From Ignavibacteriales bacterium (lineage in GTDB: Bacteria; Bacteroidota; Ignavibacteria; Ignavibacteriales; Ignavibacteriaceae): a DNA stretch of 64,000 nucleotides. The notes under the pieces are model-generated. The model saw nothing but the letters and a program-made list of their open reading frames with translations, was not told the origin of the DNA and ran no database searches. Of this stretch, positions 25,104-33,667 are shown piece after piece (the stretch's first letter is position 1; each line of letters starts with the position of its first letter). The translations under genes and the position numbers were made by a program. The stretch is from positions 1,612,001 to 1,676,000 of the forward strand of contig CP065001.1 of NCBI GenBank assembly GCA_016700155.1. The letters run 5' to 3'.

Positions 25104-26228
25104 CTAAGAAACGGAGATTTCATAAATCCTGTACTTTTTATAAATCTCGCCCTGCATAGTTTCAGCACCGCGGTTCATCATATCATTGTCTTCAAGTATC
25201 CAGCTTGCTTCACCAAGATCAATCCCAACATCGTGTGCGCGGTTTACAATTTCCCAATAGAATGGAGCATCCAATCCCTTCTTTTGAAATTCAGGTATTA
25301 CCCCGAGAATAATAATTCTGCACCATTTTAATTTTCTTTTTTGAGTGAACAGTTTTATAAAATTAAACGGAAATAATCTTCCGTTCATCTGCTTAAATAT
25401 CTGGTTATAATCCGGCAAAACTAAAGCAAATCCTACAACCTGTTCTTTTATTTCACCGAACAGAACAAGTGAAGGTTCAACTAATGATTTCAGATCTTTG
25501 GCAGCAGCATCAAGTTCAGCATCAGTCATTGGAACAAATCCCCAGTTGGGCTGCCAGGCTTTGTTATATACGTATTTCACTTTGTTCAATTCATTATTAA
25601 AATCTTTCATGTTTATCTGGGAGATTTTTAAGCCTGATCGTTGTTTTGCTATTTCTGCAACTCTTCTGAGTTTATCCACTGAAAGAACTTTTTTATTCTC
25701 AAGCTTATATGCATAAAGATCTTTTCCCTTCTTAAAACCGTAATTATCACAAAGTTCCAGATAATATTTTGGATTGTATGTCATAAGAATTCTGGGTGAA
25801 TCCTCAAAACCTTCAATCAACATTCCATACTCATCATTGCTTGATGGATTTGCAGGTCCTCGCATCACATCACAACCATTTTTGATGAGCCAGTTTTTAG
25901 CAGCATCGAATAAAACGTTGGCAACTTCCTGATCATTCACGCATTCAAAGAATCCGAAGAATCCTACTTTATCATTATGATGTTGATTATGAAGATCATT
26001 TTTGATTGCGGCAATCCTTCCTACTAGTTCACCATTTTTTTCAGCCAGAAAATATTCTGCATCAGCGTGCTGAAAGAACGCATTTTCTTCTTTACTTAAA
26101 ATTTTTTTTCTGTCCATTATCAACGGTGGAACCCAGTAAGGATCATTTTTATAAAACTTCCACTGGATTTTAATGAACTGCATTAATTCATTCTTGGTAG
26201 AAACTGTTTTAATTGATATTGAACTCAT
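25104..26228 (-). CDS. GNAT-fold acyltransferase, candidate bacterial ceramide synthase
   Basis: A 374-residue protein. I chose the ATG at 26228, with AGAGG in front, over a start nine codons upstream. It contains a GNAT-like core (EYFLAEKNGELVGRIAAI, about 65-82) and a conserved segment RGPANPSSNDEYGMLIEGF (about 128-146), then MTYNPKYYLEL. A second acyltransferase-like half carries IIILGVIPEFQKKGLDAPFY (about 306-325), with a Gly-rich CoA-type loop. It lies just downstream of serine palmitoyltransferase on the same strand, and an SDR-type gene diverges from that. In Caulobacter a GNAT-superfamily acyltransferase acts as ceramide synthase (bCerS) beside spt and an epimerase-like CerR; equating this gene with bCerS is inference from position and fold. 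Confidence 0.6.
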   Translation of the reverse strand: MSSISIKTVSTKNELMQFIKIQWKFYKNDPYWVPPLIMDRKKILSKEENAFFQHADAEYFLAEKNGELVGRIAAIKNDLHNQHHNDKVGFFGFFECVNDQEVANVLFDAAKNWLIKNGCDVMRGPANPSSNDEYGMLIEGFEDSPRILMTYNPKYYLELCDNYGFKKGKDLYAYKLENKKVLSVDKLRRVAEIAKQRSGLKISQINMKDFNNELNKVKYVYNKAWQPNWGFVPMTDAELDAAAKDLKSLVEPSLVLFGEIKEQVVGFALVLPDYNQIFKQMNGRLFPFNFIKLFTQKRKLKWCRIIILGVIPEFQKKGLDAPFYWEIVNRAHDVGIDLGEASWILEDNDMMNRGAETMQGEIYKKYRIYEISVS

Positions 26229-26244
26229 GTCAACCTCTATAAAT

Positions 26245-26276
26245 AAAAAAAGCATACCATCATTCGAGGTATGCTT
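26245..26276 (-). terminator. Intrinsic terminator after the serine palmitoyltransferase gene
   Basis: On the minus strand AAGCATACC (26276-26268), 9-base loop, GGTATGCTT (26258-26250), then a T run over 26250-26245. The T run ends only 16 bases before the ATG of the acyltransferase gene, so that gene depends on read-through or on a promoter overlapping the hairpin. Confidence 0.8.
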
Positions 26277-26300
26277 AAATATACTTTAAAAAATTTCAAC

Positions 26301-27491
26301 TCAGATTAATCCTATTTTCTTTCCTGTTTCTGTAAAGATATCTATGATCTTATCAAGATGTTCGTCTTCGTGAGTGGCCATATAGCTCGTTCTCATCATT
26401 TGTCTTCCCTGAGGTACGCCCGGTGAAATGAATACATTCACGAATACACCAGCGTCGTAAAGCATTCTCCACATCTTGAAAGCTAGTAGATCATCGCCAA
26501 CGATTACGGGAACAATTGCAGTACGACCTTCAATCACGTTAAAGCCTGCGGCTTTTAAACCTGTGCGCATTTTATTTGCATTTCTAATCAGCTTATCTAC
26601 ACGTTCTGGTTCTTTTTCAAGAATATCAAGAGCTGCAAGTGCAGCGGCAACTGAAGCAGGTGTAGGTGATGCGCTGAATATCAGTGCGAGCGAATTATGT
26701 TTTATAAAGTTTATAACTCTTTCAGGACCAGCAACAAATCCGCCAAGTGATGCAAAAGTTTTGCTGAATGTTCCCATGGTCATATCGATTTCATTTTCAA
26801 GATTAAACTCACTTGCGGTTCCTCTTCCGCCTTTTCCAATAACTCCGACAGAGTGTGCATCATCAATGAGAATTCTGCACCCATATTTTTTCGCAATTTC
26901 ATTTAACCGGGTAAGATCAACAATTTCTCCGCCTGTACTGAAGACACCATCGCTCACAATTAATTTCCCGGCTTCTTCAGGAAGCTTTTTAACCACGCGC
27001 TCAAGATCATCCATATCATTATGTTTGTAACGGACAAAATCAGCAGTGGCGCCTTTTGCCATTAAATTTCCGGCAACAAGGCATGCATGGTTATCTTTAT
27101 CAGAAACAATATATTCACCGCGCTGAACGAGTGTAGGTATGATTCCCTGACCCGTCTGATAACCGGTACTAAAAAGTAATACTGATTCCGTATTAAAAAA
27201 TTTGGCAAGTCTTGCTTCAAGTTCATTGTGTAAATCAAGCGTTCCGGTTAAGTAACGTGATCCTGAACATCCGGTTCCATATTTTTCTACTGCTTTTACT
27301 GCTGCTTCTTTTACTAAAGGGTGAGCTGTTAGTCCCAAATAATTGTTAGAACCAGCCATAATTATTTTTCTACCTTCGATCTGTACTACCGGTCCTTCAT
27401 TTTCCTGAATAGCTCTGAAATATGGATAAAAGCCCGCTGCTTTGACTTCATCTGCACGTGTGAAGTCCTGACACTTCTTAAAAAGATCCAA
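26301..27491 (-). CDS. spt: Serine palmitoyltransferase-type alpha-oxoamine synthase
   Basis: A 396-residue PLP enzyme of the alpha-oxoamine synthase family. It would condense serine with a long-chain acyl-CoA or acyl-ACP to 3-ketodihydrosphingosine, the first step of sphingolipid synthesis. The start KKCQDFTRADEVKAAGFYPYFR and GSNNYLGL are very like Bacteroidota Spt. PLP residues are in place: the stacking His in KDNHACLV (about 135), DDAHSVG (about 211-215) and the Schiff-base Lys in GTFSKTFASLGG (about 244). The related 2-amino-3-ketobutyrate ligase (Kbl) and BioF are alternatives, but the N-terminus favours Spt. The start is TTG with GGAGG in front. An acyltransferase gene follows and an SDR gene diverges. 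Confidence 0.85.
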   Translation of the reverse strand: MDLFKKCQDFTRADEVKAAGFYPYFRAIQENEGPVVQIEGRKIIMAGSNNYLGLTAHPLVKEAAVKAVEKYGTGCSGSRYLTGTLDLHNELEARLAKFFNTESVLLFSTGYQTGQGIIPTLVQRGEYIVSDKDNHACLVAGNLMAKGATADFVRYKHNDMDDLERVVKKLPEEAGKLIVSDGVFSTGGEIVDLTRLNEIAKKYGCRILIDDAHSVGVIGKGGRGTASEFNLENEIDMTMGTFSKTFASLGGFVAGPERVINFIKHNSLALIFSASPTPASVAAALAALDILEKEPERVDKLIRNANKMRTGLKAAGFNVIEGRTAIVPVIVGDDLLAFKMWRMLYDAGVFVNVFISPGVPQGRQMMRTSYMATHEDEHLDKIIDIFTETGKKIGLI

Positions 27492-27602
27492 AAATCCTCC
27501 GGGATGTAAAAATGAGTCTACAATTTAGTAAAGTAAATTTCTTAAATTTCGCGCCAAAATCTATCATTAAATAGTTTCAAAATCAATTAAAGTGAAGCAT
27601 AA

Positions 27603-28595
27603 ATGAGTTCAAAGAAAATTGCTGTAGTAACAGGGGGAACAGGGTTTGTTGGCAGCCATCTGGTTGATAAACTTTTAAAAGAAAATTTTCATGTGAGATG
27701 CCTGGTTCGCAAGACAAGCAGTCTGAAATGGATTGAAGGCAAGGGGGTTGAAATTATAGAATGTGCACTAACTGACAAAGCCGGGCTTAAAAGTTCTTTC
27801 CAGGATGCAGAATATATTTACCACATTGCTGGTGTGGTTAAGTCAAAAACACCACAAGGTTATTTTGATGGTAATGTTGAAACAACAAAAGCTATGCTCG
27901 AAGTAGCTCTTGAATACAAAGATAGCATAAAACGATTTTTAATAGTTAGCAGTCAAACTGCAACGGGACCTTCACTTGATGGTAAACCTGTTACTGAAGA
28001 AACAATTTGTGCACCGATCACGACTTATGGTAAAAGCAAGCTCGCGGAGGAAGAGTTAGCAAAATCATTTTTTGATAAACTACCGATTACAATTACACGC
28101 GCACCCGCAGTTTACGGCGAACGAGACACAGAGATATTTATTTTCTTCAATACTTTTTCGAAAGGATTGATGACAACAATCGGCTTCGATAAGAAAGTGA
28201 TTAGCCTGATTCACGTAATTGATCTTGTTGATGGAATATATTTGGCATCAGTATCAGAGAAAGCAAAAAAACAAATCTACTTTATAAGTTCGGAAAAATA
28301 TTATACGTGGGACGATGTAGGTGAAGTATGCAACAAAGTATTTAATAAGAGACCAATTAAAGTGAAAGTTCCTCACTTTATAGTTTATTTCATTGCGGCG
28401 ATTGCGCAGTTTTTTGCAATGTTCAGTTCAAAGCCCGCGACATTAAATCTTGAAAAAGCAAGAGACATTACGAGGAAAGCCTGGATTTGCGATACATCAA
28501 AAGCAAAACGCGACTTTGGATTTAAACAAAACCTATCGCTGAAAGATGGAATTTACAGAACTGTGAATTGGTATAAAGAAATGAAGTGGCTTTGA
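27603..28595 (+). CDS. NAD(P)-dependent epimerase/reductase (extended SDR), candidate ketosphinganine reductase
   Basis: A 330-residue extended short-chain dehydrogenase. The Rossmann motif is VTGGTGFVGSHLVDKLL (about 9-25), the catalytic pair is Tyr/Lys in TYGKSKLAEEELA (about 146), and ITRAPAVYGERDTEIF follows as in epimerase-like SDRs. Two hydrophobic stretches near 260-275 (FIVYFIAAIAQFFAMF) suggest membrane association, which suits a lipid substrate. It diverges from the spt gene across 111 bases. In Caulobacter CerR, an epimerase-like SDR, reduces the 3-keto group of the sphingoid/ceramide precursor, so a CerR-like role here is a reasonable inference. Dihydroflavonol reductase-like annotation would be the default without context. 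Confidence 0.72.
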   Translation: MSSKKIAVVTGGTGFVGSHLVDKLLKENFHVRCLVRKTSSLKWIEGKGVEIIECALTDKAGLKSSFQDAEYIYHIAGVVKSKTPQGYFDGNVETTKAMLEVALEYKDSIKRFLIVSSQTATGPSLDGKPVTEETICAPITTYGKSKLAEEELAKSFFDKLPITITRAPAVYGERDTEIFIFFNTFSKGLMTTIGFDKKVISLIHVIDLVDGIYLASVSEKAKKQIYFISSEKYYTWDDVGEVCNKVFNKRPIKVKVPHFIVYFIAAIAQFFAMFSSKPATLNLEKARDITRKAWICDTSKAKRDFGFKQNLSLKDGIYRTVNWYKEMKWL

Positions 28596-28997
28596 TCAGT
28601 TGTTCTGTGCGCCTTCTTCAATCCATTTTTTCAAACCATTGACCTGGTTTTGTGTGAATGGTTTATAAGGTGAATTTAGTGGCGGCATAGGCGTAATACC
28701 AGCTCGACCTTCAACTGTCCAAACGATAACACTGTTATCAGGAGTGAAAGGAACAACAACTCTTCCATCAGCAGTGGTTCCTGCCCAGGTTGTTAAACTT
28801 AATCCGCCTGCTTTGGTATTATCATCATGACAGCTAACACACTTAATCTCGAACACGGGCTGTAAATGCTGACTGAAACTAACAAGTGAGTCGGGGATGA
28901 TACGATTATCTATATCATTATCTGTGATCGAATCCTCACAACCGCCTGACAGCAGTGAAACTATAAAAGTAATTACGATGAATAAAAATTTTTTCAT
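28596..28997 (-). CDS. Small c-type haem lipoprotein
   Basis: A 133-residue protein. The ATG at 28997 begins a lipoprotein signal (MKKFLFIVITFIVSLLSGGC); a start further upstream would add an unlikely N-terminus. One haem site CVSCH sits in FEIKCVSCHDDNTKAGGLSL (about 58-77). The later GITPMPP supplies a Met that could be the axial ligand. This is the small one-haem domain often fused to surface proteins in Planctomycetes and Bacteroidota. The same domain, with an altered haem motif, heads the protein at 40856-42343. It converges with the SDR gene with no gap. Confidence 0.82.
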   Translation of the reverse strand: MKKFLFIVITFIVSLLSGGCEDSITDNDIDNRIIPDSLVSFSQHLQPVFEIKCVSCHDDNTKAGGLSLTTWAGTTADGRVVVPFTPDNSVIVWTVEGRAGITPMPPLNSPYKPFTQNQVNGLKKWIEEGAQNN

Positions 28998-29056
28998 AAG
29001 CTGACTTAAAAATAGAATTTTGATATTATTCTCACAATCCAAAATTCAGGTAGAAA

Positions 29057-29087
29057 TTGATTTAGAATAATTTGTTCTCTAACTTTG
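29057..29087 (+). promoter_or_regulatory. Bacteroidota-type promoter of tRNA-Ala
   Basis: TTG (29057-29059), exactly 20 bases, then TAACTTTG (29080-29087), 20 bases before the mature tRNA. The -7 box fits TAnnTTTG fully; the upstream box is ATTG rather than TTTG. Confidence 0.5.
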
Positions 29088-29107
29088 CAACGGAGATGAA
29101 AAATAAT

Positions 29108-29180
<73 letters not shown>

Positions 29181-29255
29181 CATTTAATTTATTCGTAACA
29201 ATCCTTTCAGATTAAATCTTTTCTATACTTCCCAACATTTTTTATTTTAATACTA

Positions 29256-30596
29256 ATGAATTTATTTCCAGTAAACAGTTATTATAAAAAAATACTGCGG
29301 GTTGCATTGCCGGCAATTGCTGGATTATCCACCCAGATGGTAGTCTCTCTTGTTGATACTGCAATGGTTGGAAGGCTTGATGAAGCTACATACGCTTTAG
29401 CTGCGATGGGTTTGGGTGTTTTAGCGACCTGGGCTTTGATAAGTTTCTTCTCTAGTCTTGCGACAGGCACTCACGTTATCGTAGCAAGAAAATTCGGCGC
29501 TTCAGATTTTACAGGTTGTGGAGTAACACTCAACGCATCGGTGTATATCAGTCTTATTATCGGTGTGGTTGTTGCAATAATAGGATTATTTGCAGATACA
29601 CCCATTGCTCATTTTTTTGCAGCTGATGATGTAGTTGGATTCTACGCAAGTGAATATATTTTTTACAGATTTTTGGGTATTCCTTTCTTTCTCATTTCAG
29701 TGTCATTCAGGGGATTTTTCTTCGGGATAAGCAAAACAAAAATATTCATGTTTTCAGGCGTTATCACAAACCTTTTGAATATCATTTTCAACGTGATGTT
29801 TATATACGGAAATTTTGGTATGCCAAGAATGGGACTTGCCGGTGCGGGTCTTGGCTCAACCCTTGCAACTTTGTTTGATGTATTATTTTACCTTGTTATA
29901 ATTTTACTTCCATCATACCGGCTAAAGTTTAAGAATTTTAAAAATCTGAAACCGGATTTTCAGATTATAAAAAGGATATATGAAATATCACTACCTGTTG
30001 CCTTTCAAAATGTATTTATATTGGTTGGATTTTTAATTTTCGTAGCAATCACTGGTCTTATTGGTACTGAACAACAAGCGGCTACACAAGCAGTTATAAG
30101 TACTTTATTTATGTCCTTCCTTCCATGTTTCGGTTTTGGTATTGCGGTACAAACTCTTGTCGGAAATAATCTCGGTTCAGGTAAATTCCAATTAGCAAAA
30201 ATCTATGGATTTGAAACAGCAAAAGTCGCCACGTACTACACAATAATTCTTGGTTTAATTTTTATTTTAATACCGCACCTGGTTTTATTGATCATTACAA
30301 CCGATCCTATAATTATTGAGACTGCCAAACCGGCTTTACGGATTGCAGGATTTGCACAGATTTTTTATGCTGTTGGAGTTGTACTCGCTAACGGTTTGCA
30401 AGCTGCTGGTAAAACAATGTTTGTAATGAAAGCAGAAGTTATAGCAAATCTCCTGATCTTTGTTCCGCTTGCATATTTATTTGGTGTGGTACTAAAGTTG
30501 GGTTTAATATGGGCATGGGCAGCATTACCGATTTATATTATTATTTATTCGACTGCTATTCTATTAAAATTTAGAAGCAGCAAATGGTATAGTTAA
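29256..30596 (+). CDS. MATE-family efflux transporter
   Basis: A 446-residue protein with 12 membrane helices in two similar halves. The first half opens ILRVALPAIAGLSTQMVVSLVDTAMVGRL and the second ISLPVAFQNVFILVGFLIFVAITGLIG (landmarks, around residues 10-38 and 246-272), as in MATE/DinF proteins. PLAYLFGVV is near the C-terminus. It would export drugs or metabolites using a sodium or proton gradient. Substrate is unknown. The convergent MFS gene ends one base after its stop. Confidence 0.92.
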   Translation: MNLFPVNSYYKKILRVALPAIAGLSTQMVVSLVDTAMVGRLDEATYALAAMGLGVLATWALISFFSSLATGTHVIVARKFGASDFTGCGVTLNASVYISLIIGVVVAIIGLFADTPIAHFFAADDVVGFYASEYIFYRFLGIPFFLISVSFRGFFFGISKTKIFMFSGVITNLLNIIFNVMFIYGNFGMPRMGLAGAGLGSTLATLFDVLFYLVIILLPSYRLKFKNFKNLKPDFQIIKRIYEISLPVAFQNVFILVGFLIFVAITGLIGTEQQAATQAVISTLFMSFLPCFGFGIAVQTLVGNNLGSGKFQLAKIYGFETAKVATYYTIILGLIFILIPHLVLLIITTDPIIIETAKPALRIAGFAQIFYAVGVVLANGLQAAGKTMFVMKAEVIANLLIFVPLAYLFGVVLKLGLIWAWAALPIYIIIYSTAILLKFRSSKWYS

Positions 30597-30597
30597 T

Positions 30598-31773
30598 TTA
30601 TTTTTTTAGTGAAAAGAATCCTGAGACTGCAACGGTAAGAAACAAAACAAATGTGATAATGAAAGAAAATCGTAGTCCGGCAAACCCCGCAATAATACCA
30701 GCAGCAATGGGTCCAATAATATTCCCGAGAATCTGAAAACTTGTAGCGACTCCGAGTATTCCTCCTTTTCGTTCCTTTGAAGTGTATGAATCAATGGCTG
30801 TAAAAAGTAATGGCTGAATTGCCCCGAACCCGAATCCTAATAATATGTATATGGGAATTAACTGGTATGCACTAGAGACCACAGTATGCAACAAATACAT
30901 TGCCGCAGTAAGGGAAGATGCTATCAAAAGATTTTTTTTAATTCCGCCTCTTTCGACTTTTCTTCCCCAGTAAGCAGCTGATACAGTTGAAAAGATTCCA
31001 ATGATGCTATAAAGCATTCCAGTAATCGTAGGGAGCAGTGCAATGTCTTTTTCAATTGTTTCAATGAATAAAACAAACAGTGGGCGAACAAAAGCAAATC
31101 CCATTGTAGCTAACATAATTAATAGTGAGGGAACCAATATTTCTTTCTTTGTGATTACATATTTCCAGTTCTGAAAAAGTGTATAAGATTCGGTTACTTT
31201 CTCTTCACGATTTTCTTTAATAAAAATTACTATTGCAATTCCGGTGACTAAGAACAATCCTGATACAACGAAGAATACATTTCTGAATCCTAAAAAATCA
31301 GATATTACTCCACCGATTATTGGTCCTACAACAGAACCAGCTGCAGAGGCTGATTGTAATATCCCGAGTGAATATCCCATTTTATCACCAGGCGTACTTG
31401 CGGCGATCAATGCCATGGCAGCAGGGAGAAATCCGCTTAACAATCCCTGGATCATTCTCGCGATAAATAATTGTGTGACATCCTGTGAAAAACCGATAAG
31501 AAATTGTGCTATTGCAAGTCCGATAATCGCCCGGAGAATCATTATTTTTCTACCATATTTGTCGCCTAATACGCCCCATACAGGGACTAAAAAAAAGGAA
31601 ACAAGAAATGGACCTGAGAAAACTAGCCCGCTCCAGAAGGTGGTCTCGTTTAGTTTTGTTATTCCCAATTCACGGACAAAAAGGGGCAGAAAAGGGACAA
31701 TTGAACTCATGCCAACCATAGTTATAAATTGACATACCCATACCGTATATAGTGTTTTTTTCCACAGTTCCAT
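30598..31773 (-). CDS. Major facilitator superfamily exporter
   Basis: A 391-residue protein with 12 predicted membrane helices. The loop between helices 2 and 3 reads GVLGDKYGRKIMILRA, the canonical MFS motif A, and helix 5 contains SAAGSVVGPIIGGVISD, the antiporter motif C of drug exporters (MdtG/TetA-like). It therefore probably exports small molecules with protons coming in. Substrate cannot be inferred. It converges with a MATE exporter; the two may both serve efflux but are not co-transcribed. Confidence 0.9.
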   Translation of the reverse strand: MELWKKTLYTVWVCQFITMVGMSSIVPFLPLFVRELGITKLNETTFWSGLVFSGPFLVSFFLVPVWGVLGDKYGRKIMILRAIIGLAIAQFLIGFSQDVTQLFIARMIQGLLSGFLPAAMALIAASTPGDKMGYSLGILQSASAAGSVVGPIIGGVISDFLGFRNVFFVVSGLFLVTGIAIVIFIKENREEKVTESYTLFQNWKYVITKKEILVPSLLIMLATMGFAFVRPLFVLFIETIEKDIALLPTITGMLYSIIGIFSTVSAAYWGRKVERGGIKKNLLIASSLTAAMYLLHTVVSSAYQLIPIYILLGFGFGAIQPLLFTAIDSYTSKERKGGILGVATSFQILGNIIGPIAAGIIAGFAGLRFSFIITFVLFLTVAVSGFFSLKK

Positions 31774-31843
31774 AAAGCAGGTACAAAAATAATAATTTCA
31801 ATTAATTATAATCTTCTTCTGTATTTTGGAGTAAATTAAGGAT

Positions 31844-31876
31844 ATGAAAAAAATCTTGACATTTCTGTCGAAGTAG
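31844..31876 (+). other. Possible upstream ORF (10 residues)
   Basis: AAGGAT followed by ATG at 31844 opens a frame of ten codons (MKKILTFLSK) and a TAG, ending 14 bases before the next gene. The -35 box of the promoter listed next lies inside it, so the two readings compete: either this is a leader peptide on a longer transcript, or transcription begins downstream of it. Confidence 0.3.
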
Positions 31877-31884
31877 TCTATATT
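31856..31884 (+). promoter_or_regulatory. Consensus sigma-70 promoter placed for a leaderless transcript
   Basis: TTGACA (31856-31861), a 17-base spacer and TATATT (31879-31884). The ATG of the following gene is at 31891, six bases after the -10 box, exactly where transcription should begin. No Shine-Dalgarno sequence precedes that ATG. Confidence 0.55.
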
Positions 31885-31890
31885 AAAGCC

Positions 31891-32289
31891 ATGAAATTGA
31901 CGCTACTTAAGACTTTTGTTCTATTTGCATTCATTTCCACTGCTTTTGCAGGTGCATTTCTAGACTTTTTCCATGCAAGGAGTGAAAGTGAAGATGTAAA
32001 ACTTGAATGGAAAACCGGCGAAGAAGTTAATCTTCAGAATTTTATAGTAGAAAGACGGACACCGCAAAGTTCATTCATTCAGTTGGCAACAATCCAGCCG
32101 CAGGGTAGTAATAAACTTTATTCTTATATAGACGAAAACGCATACAAAACCACTGACCTTATTTTTATTTACAGATTAAAGATTGTTGACAATAATAACC
32201 AGTCCACATATTCATCAGAAGTTTCAGTTTCCCATAATATTTCCGGAGTGAAGCGTACCTGGGGCAGTATAAAAGCAATGTTCCGATAG
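31891..32289 (+). CDS. Small secreted protein with a fibronectin-III-like domain
   Basis: A 132-residue protein with a signal peptide (MKLTLLKTFVLFAFISTAFAG). The mature part reads VKLEWKTGEEVNLQNFIVERR, then a Tyr-rich strand and IYRLKIVDNNNQSTYSSEVSV, the layout of the fibronectin-type modules that precede sorting tails in T9SS proteins (compare residues about 365-450 of the protein at 42355-43974). It has no T9SS tail itself, so it is either periplasmic or a trimmed relative. It stands alone between two unrelated genes, with its own promoter. Confidence 0.72.
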   Translation: MKLTLLKTFVLFAFISTAFAGAFLDFFHARSESEDVKLEWKTGEEVNLQNFIVERRTPQSSFIQLATIQPQGSNKLYSYIDENAYKTTDLIFIYRLKIVDNNNQSTYSSEVSVSHNISGVKRTWGSIKAMFR

Positions 32290-32401
32290 TTCCGTTTTCC
32301 GGCTATCCTAAATTTTTTCCTCTTTGTTGTAATTCAATTATTATTTTTGTCTTATCTTCGTATCATAAAAAATATTCACTACTAATTTAAGTCTGAGTCT
32401 G

Positions 32402-33667
32402 ATGACCATTAAGGTATCTTTCATCTTCCTGATAACTTTTATTATTCTTGCTGGTTGTTCGGGTACAGAACGGTTCACAAGTAAAGACAAAGATGTGAAC
32501 GAAAAGAACGGTGACATTTCTAAAAGCGATCCTTACCATTCCACAATCCTTAATGCTGTAAGGGTACTTCTTTATGACTCTCAATCCGAACTGACTTACA
32601 TTGTTCAAACTACTGTCACTCTATCCGATTCAAAAAATAAAATTGCGGTTGTAAAAAAAGGCAATGTTATACTTTTCACAAAAGATGATGATCAAATAAA
32701 GCTAAAAATAAATGGGCAATCATTTGAAAATGATTACTTCGAAATACAACCAGAAGATTCGACCGAATTAATTAATTTCAATTCAAAAAATTACCGCGGC
32801 AAATTGAGATTCTTAAATAGTGATGACGGGATTAAAATAATAAATGTTATCAATATTGAAGATTATTTGAAAGGAGTCCTGCCATCTGAAATGCCATTGG
32901 GAAAAGGTGATATTAACCTTGAAGCTTTAAAAGCATTTTCCATTTGTGCTCGTTCTTATACATTGTTAAAACTCGAGAAAGCTTCAAATGTTTTTGATCT
33001 ATATGTTGATGTGCGTGATCAGGTTTATGGCGGTGCTGATACTGAAAAACAACTTTCAAACAGAGCGGTTGAGGAGACAAGAGGGACAGTTCTTTTTTAT
33101 GACAATAAACTTGCTACAACATTTTATCATTCAACCTGTGGGGGAAAGACAGAAAACTCAGTAAATGTATTCACGAAAGGTGAACTTCCTTATCTATCAG
33201 GAGTAGGTGATGGGGAACCATCCTACTGCAGCATTTCACCAAGATTTAAATGGAAGGAAGTTATAAGTCGTAGTGAACTGATAAAAAGATTTAAAAATGC
33301 CAGCGTGATTTCTGGAGAGAATTTTGAACTCGAAAATATAGAAATCAAATCAAGATTTGAATCAGGCAGGGTAAGTGAATTATCAATCACCCTGGTTGAG
33401 AATGAGGAAGATCAAAAAACAATTTCACTATACGGCAATAATATCAGGTCTGTGATAAGAACGGCCGACAACAAAAGCATTTTATTCAGCAATTGGTTTG
33501 ATGTATCTATAGATGGAAATGATGTTGTATTCAGTGGCAGAGGATATGGTCACGGCGTAGGCATGTGTCAATACGGTGCTATAAATATGTCACATCAGGG
33601 TAAAGACTTCAGAGAAATTATTAATCATTATTTCCCCGGAACAGTTATAGAGAAGTATGAAGAATAA
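32402..33667 (+). CDS. SpoIID/LytB-domain lipoprotein
   Basis: A 421-residue protein with a lipoprotein signal (FIILAGC, Cys near 18). The SpoIID domain is clear: INIEDYLKGVLPSEMP (about 155-170), ALKAFSICARSYTL, then YHSTCGGKTENS and the C-terminal GRGYGHGVGMCQYGA with the conserved GHGVGM. SpoIID is a lytic transglycosylase that cuts denuded glycan strands; LytB-type relatives modify amidases. Here it would act on peptidoglycan in the periplasm. The following maf gene overlaps its end by 11 bases, so they are co-translated. Confidence 0.9.
   Translation: MTIKVSFIFLITFIILAGCSGTERFTSKDKDVNEKNGDISKSDPYHSTILNAVRVLLYDSQSELTYIVQTTVTLSDSKNKIAVVKKGNVILFTKDDDQIKLKINGQSFENDYFEIQPEDSTELINFNSKNYRGKLRFLNSDDGIKIINVINIEDYLKGVLPSEMPLGKGDINLEALKAFSICARSYTLLKLEKASNVFDLYVDVRDQVYGGADTEKQLSNRAVEETRGTVLFYDNKLATTFYHSTCGGKTENSVNVFTKGELPYLSGVGDGEPSYCSISPRFKWKEVISRSELIKRFKNASVISGENFELENIEIKSRFESGRVSELSITLVENEEDQKTISLYGNNIRSVIRTADNKSILFSNWFDVSIDGNDVVFSGRGYGHGVGMCQYGAINMSHQGKDFREIINHYFPGTVIEKYEE

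Noticed and set aside
26476..27030. A 184-codon plus-strand open frame
   Set aside because: It is antisense to the spt gene, has no Shine-Dalgarno sequence and gives a low-complexity Ser/Pro/Ile-rich product. The spt frame on the other strand is unmistakable.
27492..27602. Bacteroidota-type promoter between spt and the SDR gene
   Set aside because: On the minus strand ATTG-N20-TAGATTTTG is one base too long in the -7 box, and on the plus strand TAAATTTC lacks the final G. Neither is good enough to list.
31244..31732. A 162-codon plus-strand open frame
   Set aside because: Antisense to the MFS exporter; the product is a Pro/Thr/Asn-rich mirror of the transporter codons without any recognisable motif.
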